A DNA stretch of 64,000 nucleotides from Sphingomonas sp. IW22 (lineage in GTDB: Bacteria > Pseudomonadota > Alphaproteobacteria > Sphingomonadales > Sphingomonadaceae): assembly GCF_041321155.1 (NCBI RefSeq), contig NZ_JBGGWB010000001.1, forward strand, positions 2,057,501 to 2,121,500, in the 5' to 3' direction. Numbering within the stretch: position 1 is the stretch's first letter; each line of letters opens with the position of its first letter. The notes under the pieces are model-generated. The model made no database searches and was not told the origin of the DNA. It saw only the letters and a list, made by a program, of their open reading frames with translations. Positions 35,786 through 44,794 of this stretch are shown piece by piece. Made by a program: the position numbers and the translations under genes.

Positions 35786-37549
35786 TCAGACCAGCGCCTT
35801 GGCCTCGTCGTCCATGGTGCCCGACACTTCATTTGCCTGAAGGATCATGTCGGTATGGGCCGCGCCGCTGGGTATCATCGGGAAGCAGTTGGCGAGCTTT
35901 GCTACCATGCAGTCGACGATCACCGGCCCGTCATGCGCCAGCATCTCTGCAATCCCGCTTTCGAGTTGGTCGCGTCCTTCGATGCGGATACCCTTCCAGC
36001 CATAGGCCTCACCCAGCTTCACGAAGTCGGGCAGGCTGTCCGAATAGCTTTCGGCATAGCGGCTTTCATAGGTCAGCTCCTGCCATTGGCGGACCATGCC
36101 CATATATTCGTTGTTCAGGATGAAGATCTTGACCGGCAGGCGATATTGCCCGGCGGTGGCCAGTTCCTGAATGTTCATCTGGATCGACGCTTCACCGGCA
36201 ATGTCGATCACCAGAGCGTCGGGGTTGCCGATCTGCGCGCCGATGGCCGCGGGCAGGCCATAACCCATCGTGCCCAGTCCGCCGGACGTCAGCCATTTGT
36301 TCGGCGACTCGAACCCGAAATGTTGGGCGGCCCACATCTGGTGCTGTCCGACCTCGGTCGTGATGATCGGCGCGCGGTCACGCGTCGCTTCGTGAAGCGC
36401 GCGGATCGCACGTTGCGGCATGATCGCGTCGCCCGTCTCAGGAAAGTCGAGGCAGCGAAGCTGACGCCAGCCGTCGATCCGCCGCCACCATTCGGACAGG
36501 TCGGGTTTTCCATGCTGGCGCGATTTCCAGACATGCACCATGTCCTCAAGCGCCAGGCCCGCATCGCCGATGATCGAAAGGTCGACGCGAACGATCTTGT
36601 TCACGCTGGAACGGTCGATGTCGATGTGGATCTTGCGCGCATGTGGTGCAAAGGCGTCGAGCCGGCCCGTCACGCGGTCATCGAACCGCGCGCCGACCGC
36701 GACGATCAGGTCCGCCTGATTCATCGCGTGGTTCGCCTCATAAGTGCCGTGCATGCCCAGCATGCCGAGCCATTGAGGGGCGCTTGCCGGAAGAGCGCCG
36801 AGTCCCATCAGCGTCGACGTAACCGGCGCGCCCGTGATCCGCACCAGTTCGCGCAACATCGCACTAGCACCCGGCCCGGCATTGATGATGCCGCCGCCGG
36901 TATAAAGGACCGGACGCTCGGCCGCCGCCAGCATGTCCACCGCCGCCTCGATCGCCGAACGATCGGCCTTGACCTGCGGGCGATAGGTCTTGTGCTGAAT
37001 GGGGCCGGGCTTGCGATAGCTGGCGGTCGCGACCTGCACATCCTTTGGTATGTCGATCACCACCGGACCGGGCCGGCCAGAGGTGGCGATGTGGAACGCC
37101 TCATGGATGATGTCGCCCAGACGCGCCGGGTCCTTCACCAGATAATTATGCTTGGTGCAGTGACGCGTGATGCCGACAGTATCGCATTCCTGGAACGCGT
37201 CCGAACCGATCAGCGTAGTCGGCACCTGACCTGTGATGACGACCATGGGGATCGAATCCATCAACGCATCGGTGATGCCGGTTACGGCATTGGTGGCCCC
37301 AGGACCCGACGTCACCAGCACGACGCCAGGCTTGCCGGTCGAGCGGGCATAGCCTTCCGCCGCATGGGTTGCGGCCTGTTCGTGGCGCACCAGAATATGA
37401 CGGATCGCGCCGCGTCCGCGAGCCTGCCCGTTTTTGAAAAGCGCATCGTAAATCGGCAGCACCGCACCGCCTGGATAGCCGAACACGACTTCCACGCCGA
37501 GGTCGGTCAGCGCCTCGACAAGGATATCGGCTCCACTCTTCTCGGTCAC
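35786..37549 (-). CDS. ilvB: Acetolactate synthase large (catalytic) subunit
   Basis: Thiamine-diphosphate enzyme making acetolactate or acetohydroxybutyrate. The 587-residue product has FGYPGGAVLPIYDALF, the catalytic Glu in VRHEQAATHAAEGYARSTG, and VTSGPGATN. The ThDP segment reads IDIAGEASIQMNIQELATA, followed by ILNNEYMGMVRQWQ. The metal-site residue that is usually Asp in this motif (GDA/GDG) is Glu453 here. GTG 37549 is chosen for its GGAG seven bases upstream; another GTG lies at 37573. The gene follows miaA by 73 bp, so transcription may start inside or before miaA. Confidence 0.95.
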   Translation of the reverse strand: MTEKSGADILVEALTDLGVEVVFGYPGGAVLPIYDALFKNGQARGRGAIRHILVRHEQAATHAAEGYARSTGKPGVVLVTSGPGATNAVTGITDALMDSIPMVVITGQVPTTLIGSDAFQECDTVGITRHCTKHNYLVKDPARLGDIIHEAFHIATSGRPGPVVIDIPKDVQVATASYRKPGPIQHKTYRPQVKADRSAIEAAVDMLAAAERPVLYTGGGIINAGPGASAMLRELVRITGAPVTSTLMGLGALPASAPQWLGMLGMHGTYEANHAMNQADLIVAVGARFDDRVTGRLDAFAPHARKIHIDIDRSSVNKIVRVDLSIIGDAGLALEDMVHVWKSRQHGKPDLSEWWRRIDGWRQLRCLDFPETGDAIMPQRAIRALHEATRDRAPIITTEVGQHQMWAAQHFGFESPNKWLTSGGLGTMGYGLPAAIGAQIGNPDALVIDIAGEASIQMNIQELATAGQYRLPVKIFILNNEYMGMVRQWQELTYESRYAESYSDSLPDFVKLGEAYGWKGIRIEGRDQLESGIAEMLAHDGPVIVDCMVAKLANCFPMIPSGAAHTDMILQANEVSGTMDDEAKALV

Positions 37550-37622
37550 GTTCGATCTCCAGTGTTGCTGCACCGCGATACACCCGCGGGAGCGGCGCTG
37601 CTAGCCGCATGAAAAATGCGCG

Positions 37623-38555
37623 TCAAGGACTAAAAGGGAAATATTCTAACAATGTGGCCGTTTCGGTCTCTTCCGCTCGCCGCCAATCGGCAGGCGGTTG
37701 GTTGCGGAACCATGTGAATTGCCTCTTGGCATATTGCCGTGTCGCCAGCCGGGCGCGTTCCAGCGCCGTGCTGCGTTCAACTCGATCCGCCAACCAGTCC
37801 GCGATCTCCGTCACCCCGATTGCGCGCCGAACGGGCGCATCGGCCGCTACGTCGGTCCGGCCGAGCAGCCCCCGGACCTCTTCCGCGCCGCCGGTGTCGA
37901 ACATCGTCGCCAATCGGCGGTCGCACCGGTCGAACAGCCATGCTCGGTCCGGCAGCAAGATGAGCGGCGCCAAAGTTATGCTGTCCGCAACGCCGCCTTC
38001 GCGCTCCGCCTGCCATTCAGCCAGCGGCCGGCCGGTCGAACGCACGACCTCTAAAGCTCGAGCGACGCGCGTGGTGTCGGCGGCATTAAGCCGGGCGGCG
38101 GCGGCGGGGTCCTCGACTGCCAATGCGGCATGTGCCTCTGCCACTGGAAGCTGCCGCACACAGGCGCGAACCGTCTGATCAATAGGCGGAACGGGTGCGA
38201 TACCGTCGAGCAGGGTGCGCAGGTAAAGCCCCGTGCCGCCGACCAGGATCGGCAACTCGCCCCGTTCATGCGCAGCCTTGATCTCGCCCGACGCGTCCGC
38301 CGCCCATCGCGCTGCCGAACACGCCTCTGCACCATCGATATAGCCGAACAGCCGATGGGGCACGCGCGCCTCCTCCTCGACCGAGGGGCGAGCCGACAGG
38401 ATGCGAAGATCGCGATAGACCTGAGCTGAATCGGCATTGATGACGACGCCGCCGCTTTGTTCGGCCAGCGCCATCGCCAGCGCGGACTTGCCGCTGGCGG
38501 TCGGGCCTGCGATTAGCGCGACCATTGGTTTCCGGGGGGACACGGATTTGTTCAT
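37623..38555 (-). CDS. miaA: tRNA dimethylallyltransferase
   Basis: Transfers the dimethylallyl group to A37 of tRNAs reading codons that begin with U. The 310-residue protein shows the P-loop [18 protein letters not shown], the [11 protein letters not shown] tRNA/DMAPP motif, [16 protein letters not shown], and the C-terminal [14 protein letters not shown]. Starts at 38561 (GTG), 38555 (ATG) and 38525 (ATG) are possible. I use 38555 because the family usually has about ten residues before the P-loop strand. With this start its 5' end overlaps the divergent serB start. It lies upstream of ilvB. Confidence 0.95.
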   Translation of the reverse strand: MNKSVSPRKPMVALIAGPTASGKSALAMALAEQSGGVVINADSAQVYRDLRILSARPSVEEEARVPHRLFGYIDGAEACSAARWAADASGEIKAAHERGELPILVGGTGLYLRTLLDGIAPVPPIDQTVRACVRQLPVAEAHAALAVEDPAAAARLNAADTTRVARALEVVRSTGRPLAEWQAEREGGVADSITLAPLILLPDRAWLFDRCDRRLATMFDTGGAEEVRGLLGRTDVAADAPVRRAIGVTEIADWLADRVERSTALERARLATRQYAKRQFTWFRNQPPADWRRAEETETATLLEYFPFSP

Positions 38556-39429
38556 TGCCACGTTGATAGCATCGGATCACCTGAATACGGGACAGCTTTC
38601 CGAGGCGCGCGACCGGATGGCCGCCACGGGGGCGGTGGTCGAGCAACCCATATGGCTGGATGAGGCGATCGCCGTCGATTTGCCCTTTGCCGGTGACGTC
38701 GGGGCTGTGCGTGCCGCGCTGGAAGGTGCACTCGCCGGTGTCGACGTGGTGGTTCAGGCTGCTGCGGACCGTGAAAAACGCCTGCTGATTGCGGATATGG
38801 ATTCGACGATGATCCCGGTCGAATGCATCGACGAGCTGGCCGATTACGCCGGCATCAAGCCGCAGATTGCCGAGGTTACCGAACGCGCGATGCGTGGTGA
38901 GCTGGACTTTGCCGCTGCGCTGGATGCGCGGGTCGCGCTGCTGAAGGGTCTGGCGGAAGGTGCGATCGACCAATGCTTGGCGGAGCGGGTGACGTTGATG
39001 CCCGGCGCCGCCGCGCTGATCCGCACGATGCGGGCGCGGGGTGCCTATACGGTGCTGGTGTCGGGCGGCTTTACCCGCTTTGCAGAGCCGGTTGCCGCCC
39101 AGATCGGTTTCGACCGCGCCATCGCCAATCAGCTGCTGATCGAAGATGGGGCGCTGACCGGCGCGGTGGCCAAGCCCATTGTTGATTCGGCGACCAAGGA
39201 GGCGACGTTGCGCGCCGTGGCGGGCGAACGCGGTATCCCCCTGTCGCAGACGCTGGCAGTGGGCGATGGCGCCAACGACTTGCCGATGATCCGGGCGGCG
39301 GGGCTGGGCGTCGCCTATCACGCGAAACCCGTTGTCGCGGCGGCAGCGGCGGCGCGGGTCGAGCATGGCGACCTGACCGCGCTGCTCTACGCTCAAGGAA
39401 TAAGCCGCCGCGACTGGATCATCGATTAA
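38548..39429 (+). CDS. serB: Phosphoserine phosphatase
   Basis: Last step of serine synthesis, hydrolysing phosphoserine in the cytoplasm. The 293-residue HAD enzyme has [20 protein letters not shown] with the nucleophile Asp, [13 protein letters not shown], and the metal-binding [25 protein letters not shown]. An N-terminal ACT-like region precedes the HAD domain. The best start is a TTG at 38548 ([13 protein letters not shown]) with GGGGGA eight bases upstream; the open frame extends further into miaA antisense. It is head to head with miaA, and its stop overlaps the convergent mtnP stop by 4 bases. Confidence 0.95.
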   Translation: MFIATLIASDHLNTGQLSEARDRMAATGAVVEQPIWLDEAIAVDLPFAGDVGAVRAALEGALAGVDVVVQAAADREKRLLIADMDSTMIPVECIDELADYAGIKPQIAEVTERAMRGELDFAAALDARVALLKGLAEGAIDQCLAERVTLMPGAAALIRTMRARGAYTVLVSGGFTRFAEPVAAQIGFDRAIANQLLIEDGALTGAVAKPIVDSATKEATLRAVAGERGIPLSQTLAVGDGANDLPMIRAAGLGVAYHAKPVVAAAAAARVEHGDLTALLYAQGISRRDWIID

Positions 39430-40292
39430 CCCAGTACCCGGCCCGCAACCGCGTCGAGCTTGCCCAGTAGGGCGGGGTCGCGCGCTGCCGGGGCGGTGAT
39501 CAGCGCGGTGTCCAGACAGGTATCGATGGGTGAGGCTGGTCGCACCTCTGGCAGCGATTTGAGCAGGTTCACCACCATCGACCGCGCCCGCGCGGCATTG
39601 GCGCTCAATTGCCGAATCACGGCGGCGACATCGACCGCTTCCTCCCCCTCGCGCCAGCAGTCATAGTCGGTGACCATGCCGACCAGGGAATAGGGCAGCT
39701 CCGCTTCCCTCGCGAGTTTGGCTTCGGGCATGGCGGTCATGCCGATTACGTCGCATCCCCATTGGCGATAAAGGATGCTTTCGGCGCGGCTGGAGAATTG
39801 CGGCCCCTCCATCGCCAGATAGATGCCGCCGCGATGCACGCTTGCCCCGGCGGCCTCGGCCGCATCCGCGGCCATGGCCGACAGTCGGGGGCAGACCGGA
39901 TCGGCCATTGACACATGGGCGACCAGTCCGGTGCCGAAAAAGCTGGACGGACGCCCCACGGTCCGGTCGATGAACTGATCGACGATCGTGAAGGTGCCGG
40001 GCGCGCGTTCCTCCGCCAGGCTGCCGATTGAGGAGACGGCCAGCACGTCGGTGACGCCCAACCGCTTCAGCGCGTCGATATTGGCGCGGGCGTTCAGGTC
40101 GGACGGGGCGATGCGATGCCCCCGACCGTGGCGCGGCAGAAAGGCGACGCGCGCGTGGCCCAGGCGGCCAGTGAAAACGGCATCTGACGGCGAACCCCAA
40201 GGGGTGTCGATGTCGACCCAGCGACCATCTTCGACCCCCTCGACATCGTAGAGGCCCGAACCGCCGATGATGCCGATCGTCCAGCCACCCAT
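39426..40292 (-). CDS. mtnP: S-methyl-5'-thioadenosine phosphorylase
   Basis: Cleaves methylthioadenosine, a by-product of polyamine and homoserine-lactone synthesis, to adenine and methylthioribose 1-phosphate. The 288-residue protein begins MGGWTIGIIGGSGLYD with the phosphate-binding GGSGLY. It has LPRHGRGHRIAPSDLNARANIDAL and AMEGPQFSSRAES, then GMTAMPEAKLAREAELPY, all marking the MtnP/PNP class II family. GGAAGGGG seven bases upstream favours ATG 40292 over 40313. No other methionine-salvage gene is adjacent. Confidence 0.95.
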   Translation of the reverse strand: MGGWTIGIIGGSGLYDVEGVEDGRWVDIDTPWGSPSDAVFTGRLGHARVAFLPRHGRGHRIAPSDLNARANIDALKRLGVTDVLAVSSIGSLAEERAPGTFTIVDQFIDRTVGRPSSFFGTGLVAHVSMADPVCPRLSAMAADAAEAAGASVHRGGIYLAMEGPQFSSRAESILYRQWGCDVIGMTAMPEAKLAREAELPYSLVGMVTDYDCWREGEEAVDVAAVIRQLSANAARARSMVVNLLKSLPEVRPASPIDTCLDTALITAPAARDPALLGKLDAVAGRVLG

Positions 40293-40349
40293 TTTCCGAC
40301 CCCTTCCAGTCATTGCCGCGAAAGCATCGCCGCCTTAGTGTCCGTGACC

Positions 40350-40769
40350 ATGAAGCGTAAGCCCCTGATCGCCGCCGCCCTTGCCGGCCTGTTCATCACC
40401 ACGGCGCCCGCGCAGGCCGCCGATCCGATTACCGGCCGCTGGCTGACGCAGGGCGGGCAGGCCATCGTCGCCATTCGCCCGTGCGGTCAGTCGCTGTGCG
40501 GCGCCATCGAACGGGTGGTGAAGGCCACCCCGGGCGCGCCGACGACCGATGCGAAGAATCCCGACCCCGCGCTTCGCAACCGGCCCTATGTCGGCCTGAA
40601 CATCCTGACCGGTTTCAAGGACGAGGGCGCCGACTGGCGTGGGCAGATTTACGATCCGAAATCGGGCAAAACCTATCGCTCGATCTTAAAGGCGGAAGGT
40701 AACAAGCTGTCGGTAAAGGGGTGTGTGGCGGTGTTCTGTCGCAGCCAGAGCTGGACGCGGGTGCGCTGA
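40350..40769 (+). CDS. DUF2147 domain exported protein
   Basis: A 139-residue exported protein. The signal peptide is MKRKPLIAAALAGLFITTAPAQA. The mature domain, DPITGRWLTQGGQAIVAIRPCGQSLCGAIERVVK through YRSILKAEGNKLSVKGCVAVFCRSQSWTRVR, has the DUF2147 features: GxW near the start, four cysteines, and a C-terminal LxVxGC...W. Function is unknown; the fold is lipocalin-like in related proteins. A GTG at 40338 is possible but the ATG at 40350 fits the signal peptide better. It ends convergent to the suf operon's last gene, 5 bases away. Confidence 0.88.
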   Translation: MKRKPLIAAALAGLFITTAPAQAADPITGRWLTQGGQAIVAIRPCGQSLCGAIERVVKATPGAPTTDAKNPDPALRNRPYVGLNILTGFKDEGADWRGQIYDPKSGKTYRSILKAEGNKLSVKGCVAVFCRSQSWTRVR

Positions 40770-40774
40770 GGCGG

Positions 40775-41128
40775 TCAGACGGTAAAGCTTTCTCCGCAGC
40801 CACAGGCACCCTTGGCATTGGGATTGTTGAACACGAAACCGGCGGTGAAGTCGTCTTCTACCCAGTCCATGGTCGAGCCGATCAGGTAAAGCACTGACCC
40901 GCCGTCGACGAAGAAGCTGCCGCCGGGCGTTTCGATCCGCTCATCCATCGGATTGGCGGCGGTCACGTAATCGACCGAATAGGCCAGACCCGAACAGCCC
41001 CGGCGCGGCGTGGACAACTTCACGCCGATCGCGTCGCCGGGCGCGCGCGACATCAGGTCGGCCACGCGCGCTTCGGCGGCGGGGGTCAGGTGAATGGCCT
41101 GGGGGCGGGTACGGGTGGCAGTGGTCAT
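40775..41128 (-). CDS. sufA: A-type iron-sulfur carrier protein
   Basis: A 117-residue HesB/IscA-family protein that carries [Fe-S] clusters. It has the three ligand cysteines: RRGCSGLAYSVDY and the C-terminal GACGCGESF (CxC). The start MTTATRTRPQAIHLT at 41128 overlaps the stop of sufT by one base (TGATG). As the last gene of the suf operon it likely delivers clusters built on SufBCD. IscA- and ErpA-type names are also possible; context favours SufA. Confidence 0.93.
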   Translation of the reverse strand: MTTATRTRPQAIHLTPAAEARVADLMSRAPGDAIGVKLSTPRRGCSGLAYSVDYVTAANPMDERIETPGGSFFVDGGSVLYLIGSTMDWVEDDFTAGFVFNNPNAKGACGCGESFTV

Positions 41129-41595
41129 CACAGCATTCCCAGTTCGAGGCGGGCTTCGTCCGACATCTTCATCGGGTCCCATGGCGGGTCCCAGACAAGG
41201 TTCACGTCAACCGCACCGACGCCCGGCACGGCGCCGACGCGCAGTTCGACCTCGGTCGGCATCGATTCGGCCACGGGGCAATGCGGGGTGGTCAGCGTCA
41301 TGGTGACGGCGGCATGGCCATCTTCTGACACCTCGACTCCATAAATCAGGCCAAGATCATAGATATTGACGGGAATTTCCGGGTCGAAGATCTCCTTCAA
41401 CGCCTCGATAATCGCGTCGTACACCGCGCCGCCGGGCTGACCGGCAGCGGCCTCAACCGGCTTTTGCGCAAGGAAACCGTCGAGATAATCGCGCGTCCGC
41501 TCTGGCCGGGCGCCTTCTTCCGCATCGCTCACACGGGCGCGCGGCGGGCTTTCGACCGTTTCGACTTCCTCGATCTTGATCCTGTCATTCATCAT
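41128..41595 (-). CDS. sufT: SUF system assembly protein SufT (MIP18/DUF59 family)
   Basis: A 155-residue protein. After a variable acidic N-terminal region, the DUF59 domain runs from YDAIIEALKEIFDPEIPVNIYDLGLIYGVEV through MTLTTPHCPVAESMPTEVELRVGAVPGVGAVDVNLVWDPPWDPMKMSDEARLELGM. It includes the conserved DPE, the single Cys and the W-P-x-W end. SufT aids Fe-S maturation, apparently by helping cluster transfer. Its ATG overlaps the sufS stop (ATGA) and its stop overlaps the sufA start. Confidence 0.93.
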   Translation of the reverse strand: MMNDRIKIEEVETVESPPRARVSDAEEGARPERTRDYLDGFLAQKPVEAAAGQPGGAVYDAIIEALKEIFDPEIPVNIYDLGLIYGVEVSEDGHAAVTMTLTTPHCPVAESMPTEVELRVGAVPGVGAVDVNLVWDPPWDPMKMSDEARLELGML

Positions 41596-42806
41596 CCGAA
41601 AATCCGTGTAACGCGTTCAATTCCCTTGACGAGCGCCGCGACATCGGCCGGCCCGTTATACACGCCAAAGCTGGCGCGCGCGGTGGCGGGGATGTTCAGT
41701 GCGTCCATCAATGGCTGGGCACAATGATGGCCCGCGCGGATCGCGACCTGTCCCTCGTCCAATATGGTGCCGACGTCGTGAGGATGCACCCCGTCGACGG
41801 CGAAGCTGACGATCCCCGCCGAATCCGCCGGGCCGAACAGCCGTACCGAATTGAGTGTGGACAGCGCATCGCGGGTTTGCGTCACCAGCGCGGATTCGTG
41901 CGCGTGGATCGCATCCAGGCCGGTCGCCTCGACATAATCGATAGCGGCATGCAGGCCGAGGACGCCGACGATATGCGGCGTACCCGCCTCGAACCGCGCG
42001 GGGGCCGGGGCATAGGTGGTACCCGCGAACGACACCTTGTCGATCATGGCACCGCCACCCTGCCATGGCGGCATGGAGTCGAGCAGCTCGGGGCGACCCC
42101 ACAGCACGCCGATGCCAGTCGGGCCGTAAAGCTTGTGCCCTGAAAACACATAGAAATCGCAGCCCAGCGCCTGAACGTCGACAGCCAGACGCGGCACCGC
42201 CTGACACCCGTCGAGCAGCAGCTTTGCGCCCACGCCGTGCGCCAGATCAGCGGCGCGGCGCGCATCCAGAATGGCGCCCGTCACGTTGGACACATGCGCA
42301 AGCGCGACCAGCTTGTGCGCGGGCGTCAGCATCGCGGCCATCGCGTCAAGGTCGATCGCCTGATCGTCGGTCAGCGGCACGACGTCGATTCCAACACCAA
42401 GCCGCTCGGCGACCAACTGCCACGGCACGATGTTCGAGTGGTGCTCAAGCAGCGACAACAGAATGCGGTCGCCGGGCTTCAGATGGGTCGCAGCCCAGCT
42501 TTGCGCGACAAGGTTGATCCCCTCGGTCGCACCGCGCACGAACACGCATTCGTCCGCGCTGCCTGCGCCGATAAAGTCAGCCACGCGGCGGCGGGCGGCT
42601 TCATAGGCCAGCGTCATGTCGGCGGAGCGTTGATAGACGCCGCGATGCACCGTGGCATAGGTGGTGTCATAGGCGCGGGTGATCGCGTCGATCACGGCGC
42701 GCGGCTTTTGCGCGGTGGCTGCGGTGTCGAGATACGCCCAGCCATCGGGGATTGCCGGAAAATCGGCAAGGAGGTCGAGCGGGCGCGCGTCGGTTGCCAC
42801 GGTCAT
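41592..42806 (-). CDS. sufS: Cysteine desulfurase SufS
   Basis: PLP-dependent enzyme that takes sulfur from cysteine for Fe-S assembly. The 404-residue protein has YLDTAATAQKP, ATVHRGVYQRSADMT, LLEHHSNIVPWQ and the PLP lysine in FSGHKLYGPTGIGVL. The catalytic Cys is in IRAGHHCAQPLMDAL. It is the group II (SufS) form. No sufE or sufU is seen in the window. The ATG overlaps the stop of the 51-codon frame upstream, and its stop overlaps the sufT start, so the cluster is tightly coupled. Confidence 0.96.
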   Translation of the reverse strand: MTVATDARPLDLLADFPAIPDGWAYLDTAATAQKPRAVIDAITRAYDTTYATVHRGVYQRSADMTLAYEAARRRVADFIGAGSADECVFVRGATEGINLVAQSWAATHLKPGDRILLSLLEHHSNIVPWQLVAERLGVGIDVVPLTDDQAIDLDAMAAMLTPAHKLVALAHVSNVTGAILDARRAADLAHGVGAKLLLDGCQAVPRLAVDVQALGCDFYVFSGHKLYGPTGIGVLWGRPELLDSMPPWQGGGAMIDKVSFAGTTYAPAPARFEAGTPHIVGVLGLHAAIDYVEATGLDAIHAHESALVTQTRDALSTLNSVRLFGPADSAGIVSFAVDGVHPHDVGTILDEGQVAIRAGHHCAQPLMDALNIPATARASFGVYNGPADVAALVKGIERVTRIFG

Positions 42807-42958
42807 GCAGCGCGCCCCTGTGGCCGGAACTTGTCAAACTTCACACTACGTGGGCCATGACTTTCCCCCTTCAGCAGCCGCGCCGGGCGCAGCGGCGGGG
42901 CGGGGCGGGGGCGGGCCATGGCGCCGCGATAGCAGGGGCCGGCGGTGTAGGACAGCAT
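42803..42958 (-). CDS. Candidate 51-residue protein between sufD and sufS
   Basis: An ATG at 42958 overlaps the sufD stop (TGATG), and the frame's TGA (42805-42803) overlaps the sufS ATG (ATGA). The peptide begins MLSYTAGPCYRGAMARPRP and is Pro/Arg rich in the middle, then ends in SVKFDKFRPQGRAA. The first 30 codons end almost always in G or C like the neighbours; the last 20 do so less. No family is recognised. It fills exactly the only gap in the sufBCD-S-T-A run. It could be a real operon member or a chance frame that helps ribosomes pass from sufD to sufS. Confidence 0.5.
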   Translation of the reverse strand: MLSYTAGPCYRGAMARPRPAPPLRPARLLKGESHGPRSVKFDKFRPQGRAA

Positions 42959-44034
42959 CACAGCGCCGCCGTCAGCCAGCGTTCGGCGTCCGCAGCGAAT
43001 GCTTCGCGCACGGCGTCTTCGCCGATGCGGTCGATGGCGTCGGCAACGAACGCGCGGGTCAGCATCGCAGTCGCCAGCCCGTGCGGGATGCCACGCGATT
43101 TCAGGTAGAACAGCGCGCGCTTGTCCAACTCACCCACGGTCGCGCCATGCGCGCACTTCACATCGTCTGCGAAGATTTCCAGCTCGGGCTTGAGGTTTAC
43201 GGTTGCCGTGCGATGCAAAAGAAGGCCGCGAAGTGACTGTTCACCATCGGTTTTCTGTGCGCCGCGTGCGACATCGACCCGCGCGGCCAGGCTGGCGGCA
43301 GAGCGATCGGCGGCGACGGCGCGCCAGTATTGACGGCTCGATCCGTCCAGCGCATCGTGCAGCACGGTGACGGCACATTCCTTGCGCTCCTCGCCGCGCG
43401 TCAGCAGTGCGCCGCCCATTTCGGCAAAGCCGCCATTGCCGGTGACGTGCAGATGGCCGTCGATCCGCGCACCCGCACCGCCGGCGCCAAGGAAGGTGCT
43501 GGCAAGGCTGGCGGCCTGTCCGATGGTCGCTTCGTCGCGCAGCGAAACGAAGCCGCTGTCCTGAAGGATGCGGACCGAGCGCATCAGGCGCGCGCCCTCT
43601 GCCAGCGTCAGCGTGGTCAGCCGGTTCGACCAGCCGGTGCCGACATAGGTTTCAACCACCGACGCCACCGCATCGCGGCCCAGTTCGATCCGGCCGGGCA
43701 GGTGGTTTTCACCGCCGGTTGAGACATGGACGATCTGAATGTTGGTAACCGCCCGCTCGGCATCCAGCGACAGGCGCCAGCCGGTGCCGGTAGTCGCGGC
43801 GGCGAGGGGGTGGGTGCTGTCGGCGCTCAACGCCTCGACCGCCACGGGGCCGGGGGTGCTGCGCGCGGCGTCGAACGCGCCGTCGACGAACACCAGCCGT
43901 GGGCCTTCGCCCTCGATCCAGAAGTCCTCGACCGGCGGCAGGACGGTCGCGCGCGGCGTGGCGCGGGCGGCCTCAAGCGCGGACAGGTCGGTCCAGCGCC
44001 ACGCCTCCATCTTGTTGGTGGGCAGGTCGCTCAC
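42958..44034 (-). CDS. sufD: Fe-S cluster assembly protein SufD
   Basis: Scaffold partner in the SufBC2D complex. The 358-residue protein begins MSDLPTNKMEAWRWTDLSAL. It contains the beta-helix core and the C-terminal domain with ADDVKCAHGATVGELDKRALFYLKSRGIP, including the conserved His and Cys region used at the SufB-SufD interface. The GTG start at 44034 overlaps the sufC stop (GTGA). The N-terminal part is shorter than in E. coli SufD, as is common in alphaproteobacteria. Confidence 0.95.
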   Translation of the reverse strand: MSDLPTNKMEAWRWTDLSALEAARATPRATVLPPVEDFWIEGEGPRLVFVDGAFDAARSTPGPVAVEALSADSTHPLAAATTGTGWRLSLDAERAVTNIQIVHVSTGGENHLPGRIELGRDAVASVVETYVGTGWSNRLTTLTLAEGARLMRSVRILQDSGFVSLRDEATIGQAASLASTFLGAGGAGARIDGHLHVTGNGGFAEMGGALLTRGEERKECAVTVLHDALDGSSRQYWRAVAADRSAASLAARVDVARGAQKTDGEQSLRGLLLHRTATVNLKPELEIFADDVKCAHGATVGELDKRALFYLKSRGIPHGLATAMLTRAFVADAIDRIGEDAVREAFAADAERWLTAAL

Positions 44035-44774
44035 GCCGCGATCGCTCCATAGCCTTCGCGTTCCAGCTCCCTGGCGAGTTCCGGCCCGCCGGAACGCACG
44101 ATGCGGCCGTCGGCCAGCACATGCACGAAATCGGGCTGCACATAGTCGAGCAGGCGCTGATAGTGCGTGATCAGCACGACGGCCTTGTCGGGGGCGCGCA
44201 TGATGCGGTTGATCCCGTCGCCGACGATGCGAAGTGCGTCAATGTCGAGGCCGCTGTCGGTTTCGTCCAGAATGGCGATGCGCGGCGAGAGGATGCCCAT
44301 CTGCACCATTTCGTTGCGCTTCTTCTCACCGCCCGAAAAGCCGACATTGACGTTGCGCTTGAGCATGTCGGCATCCATGCCGAGCGCATCGGCCTGTGCG
44401 CGGGCGAGCTTGATGAATTCGCCGCCTGACAGGGGTTCCTCACCGCGCGCGCGGCGCTGGCTGTTCAGTGCTTCGCGCAGGAAGTGCAGGTTGGAGATGC
44501 CGGGGATTTCGACCGGGTACTGGAAGCCCAGGAACAGGCCGGCGGCGGCGCGCTCATGCGGGTCCATTTCCAGCAGGTCCGCGCCGTCCAGCGCGACCGA
44601 ACCGTCGGTCACGTCATAGGCGTCGCGACCGCCCAGCACATAGCCGAGCGTCGACTTGCCCGCGCCATTGGGGCCCATGATCGCGTGAACTTCGCCCGCA
44701 TTGACGCTGAGCGAAAGGCCCTTGAGGATCGGCTTGCCGTCAATTTCGGCGTGGAGGTTGTTGATATTGAGCAT
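44031..44774 (-). CDS. sufC: Fe-S cluster assembly ATPase SufC
   Basis: ABC-type ATPase of the SufBCD scaffold. The 247-residue protein has Walker A GPNGAGKSTLGYVLGG, the signature FSGGEKKRNEM, Walker B IAILDETDSGLDIDALR and the switch His in LITHYQRLL. It lies between sufB (20-base gap) and sufD (4-base overlap). Confidence 0.97.
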   Translation of the reverse strand: MLNINNLHAEIDGKPILKGLSLSVNAGEVHAIMGPNGAGKSTLGYVLGGRDAYDVTDGSVALDGADLLEMDPHERAAAGLFLGFQYPVEIPGISNLHFLREALNSQRRARGEEPLSGGEFIKLARAQADALGMDADMLKRNVNVGFSGGEKKRNEMVQMGILSPRIAILDETDSGLDIDALRIVGDGINRIMRAPDKAVVLITHYQRLLDYVQPDFVHVLADGRIVRSGGPELARELEREGYGAIAA

Positions 44775-44794
44775 ATTTCTTTCCGTAACTGGCG

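Noticed and set aside
42840..42870. A very short frame (MAHVV) with a strong GGGGGAAA ribosome binding site inside the sufD-sufS gap
   Set aside because: Only five codons; it overlaps the larger frame that matches both junctions exactly, so I preferred the latter, though the ribosome binding site is noted.
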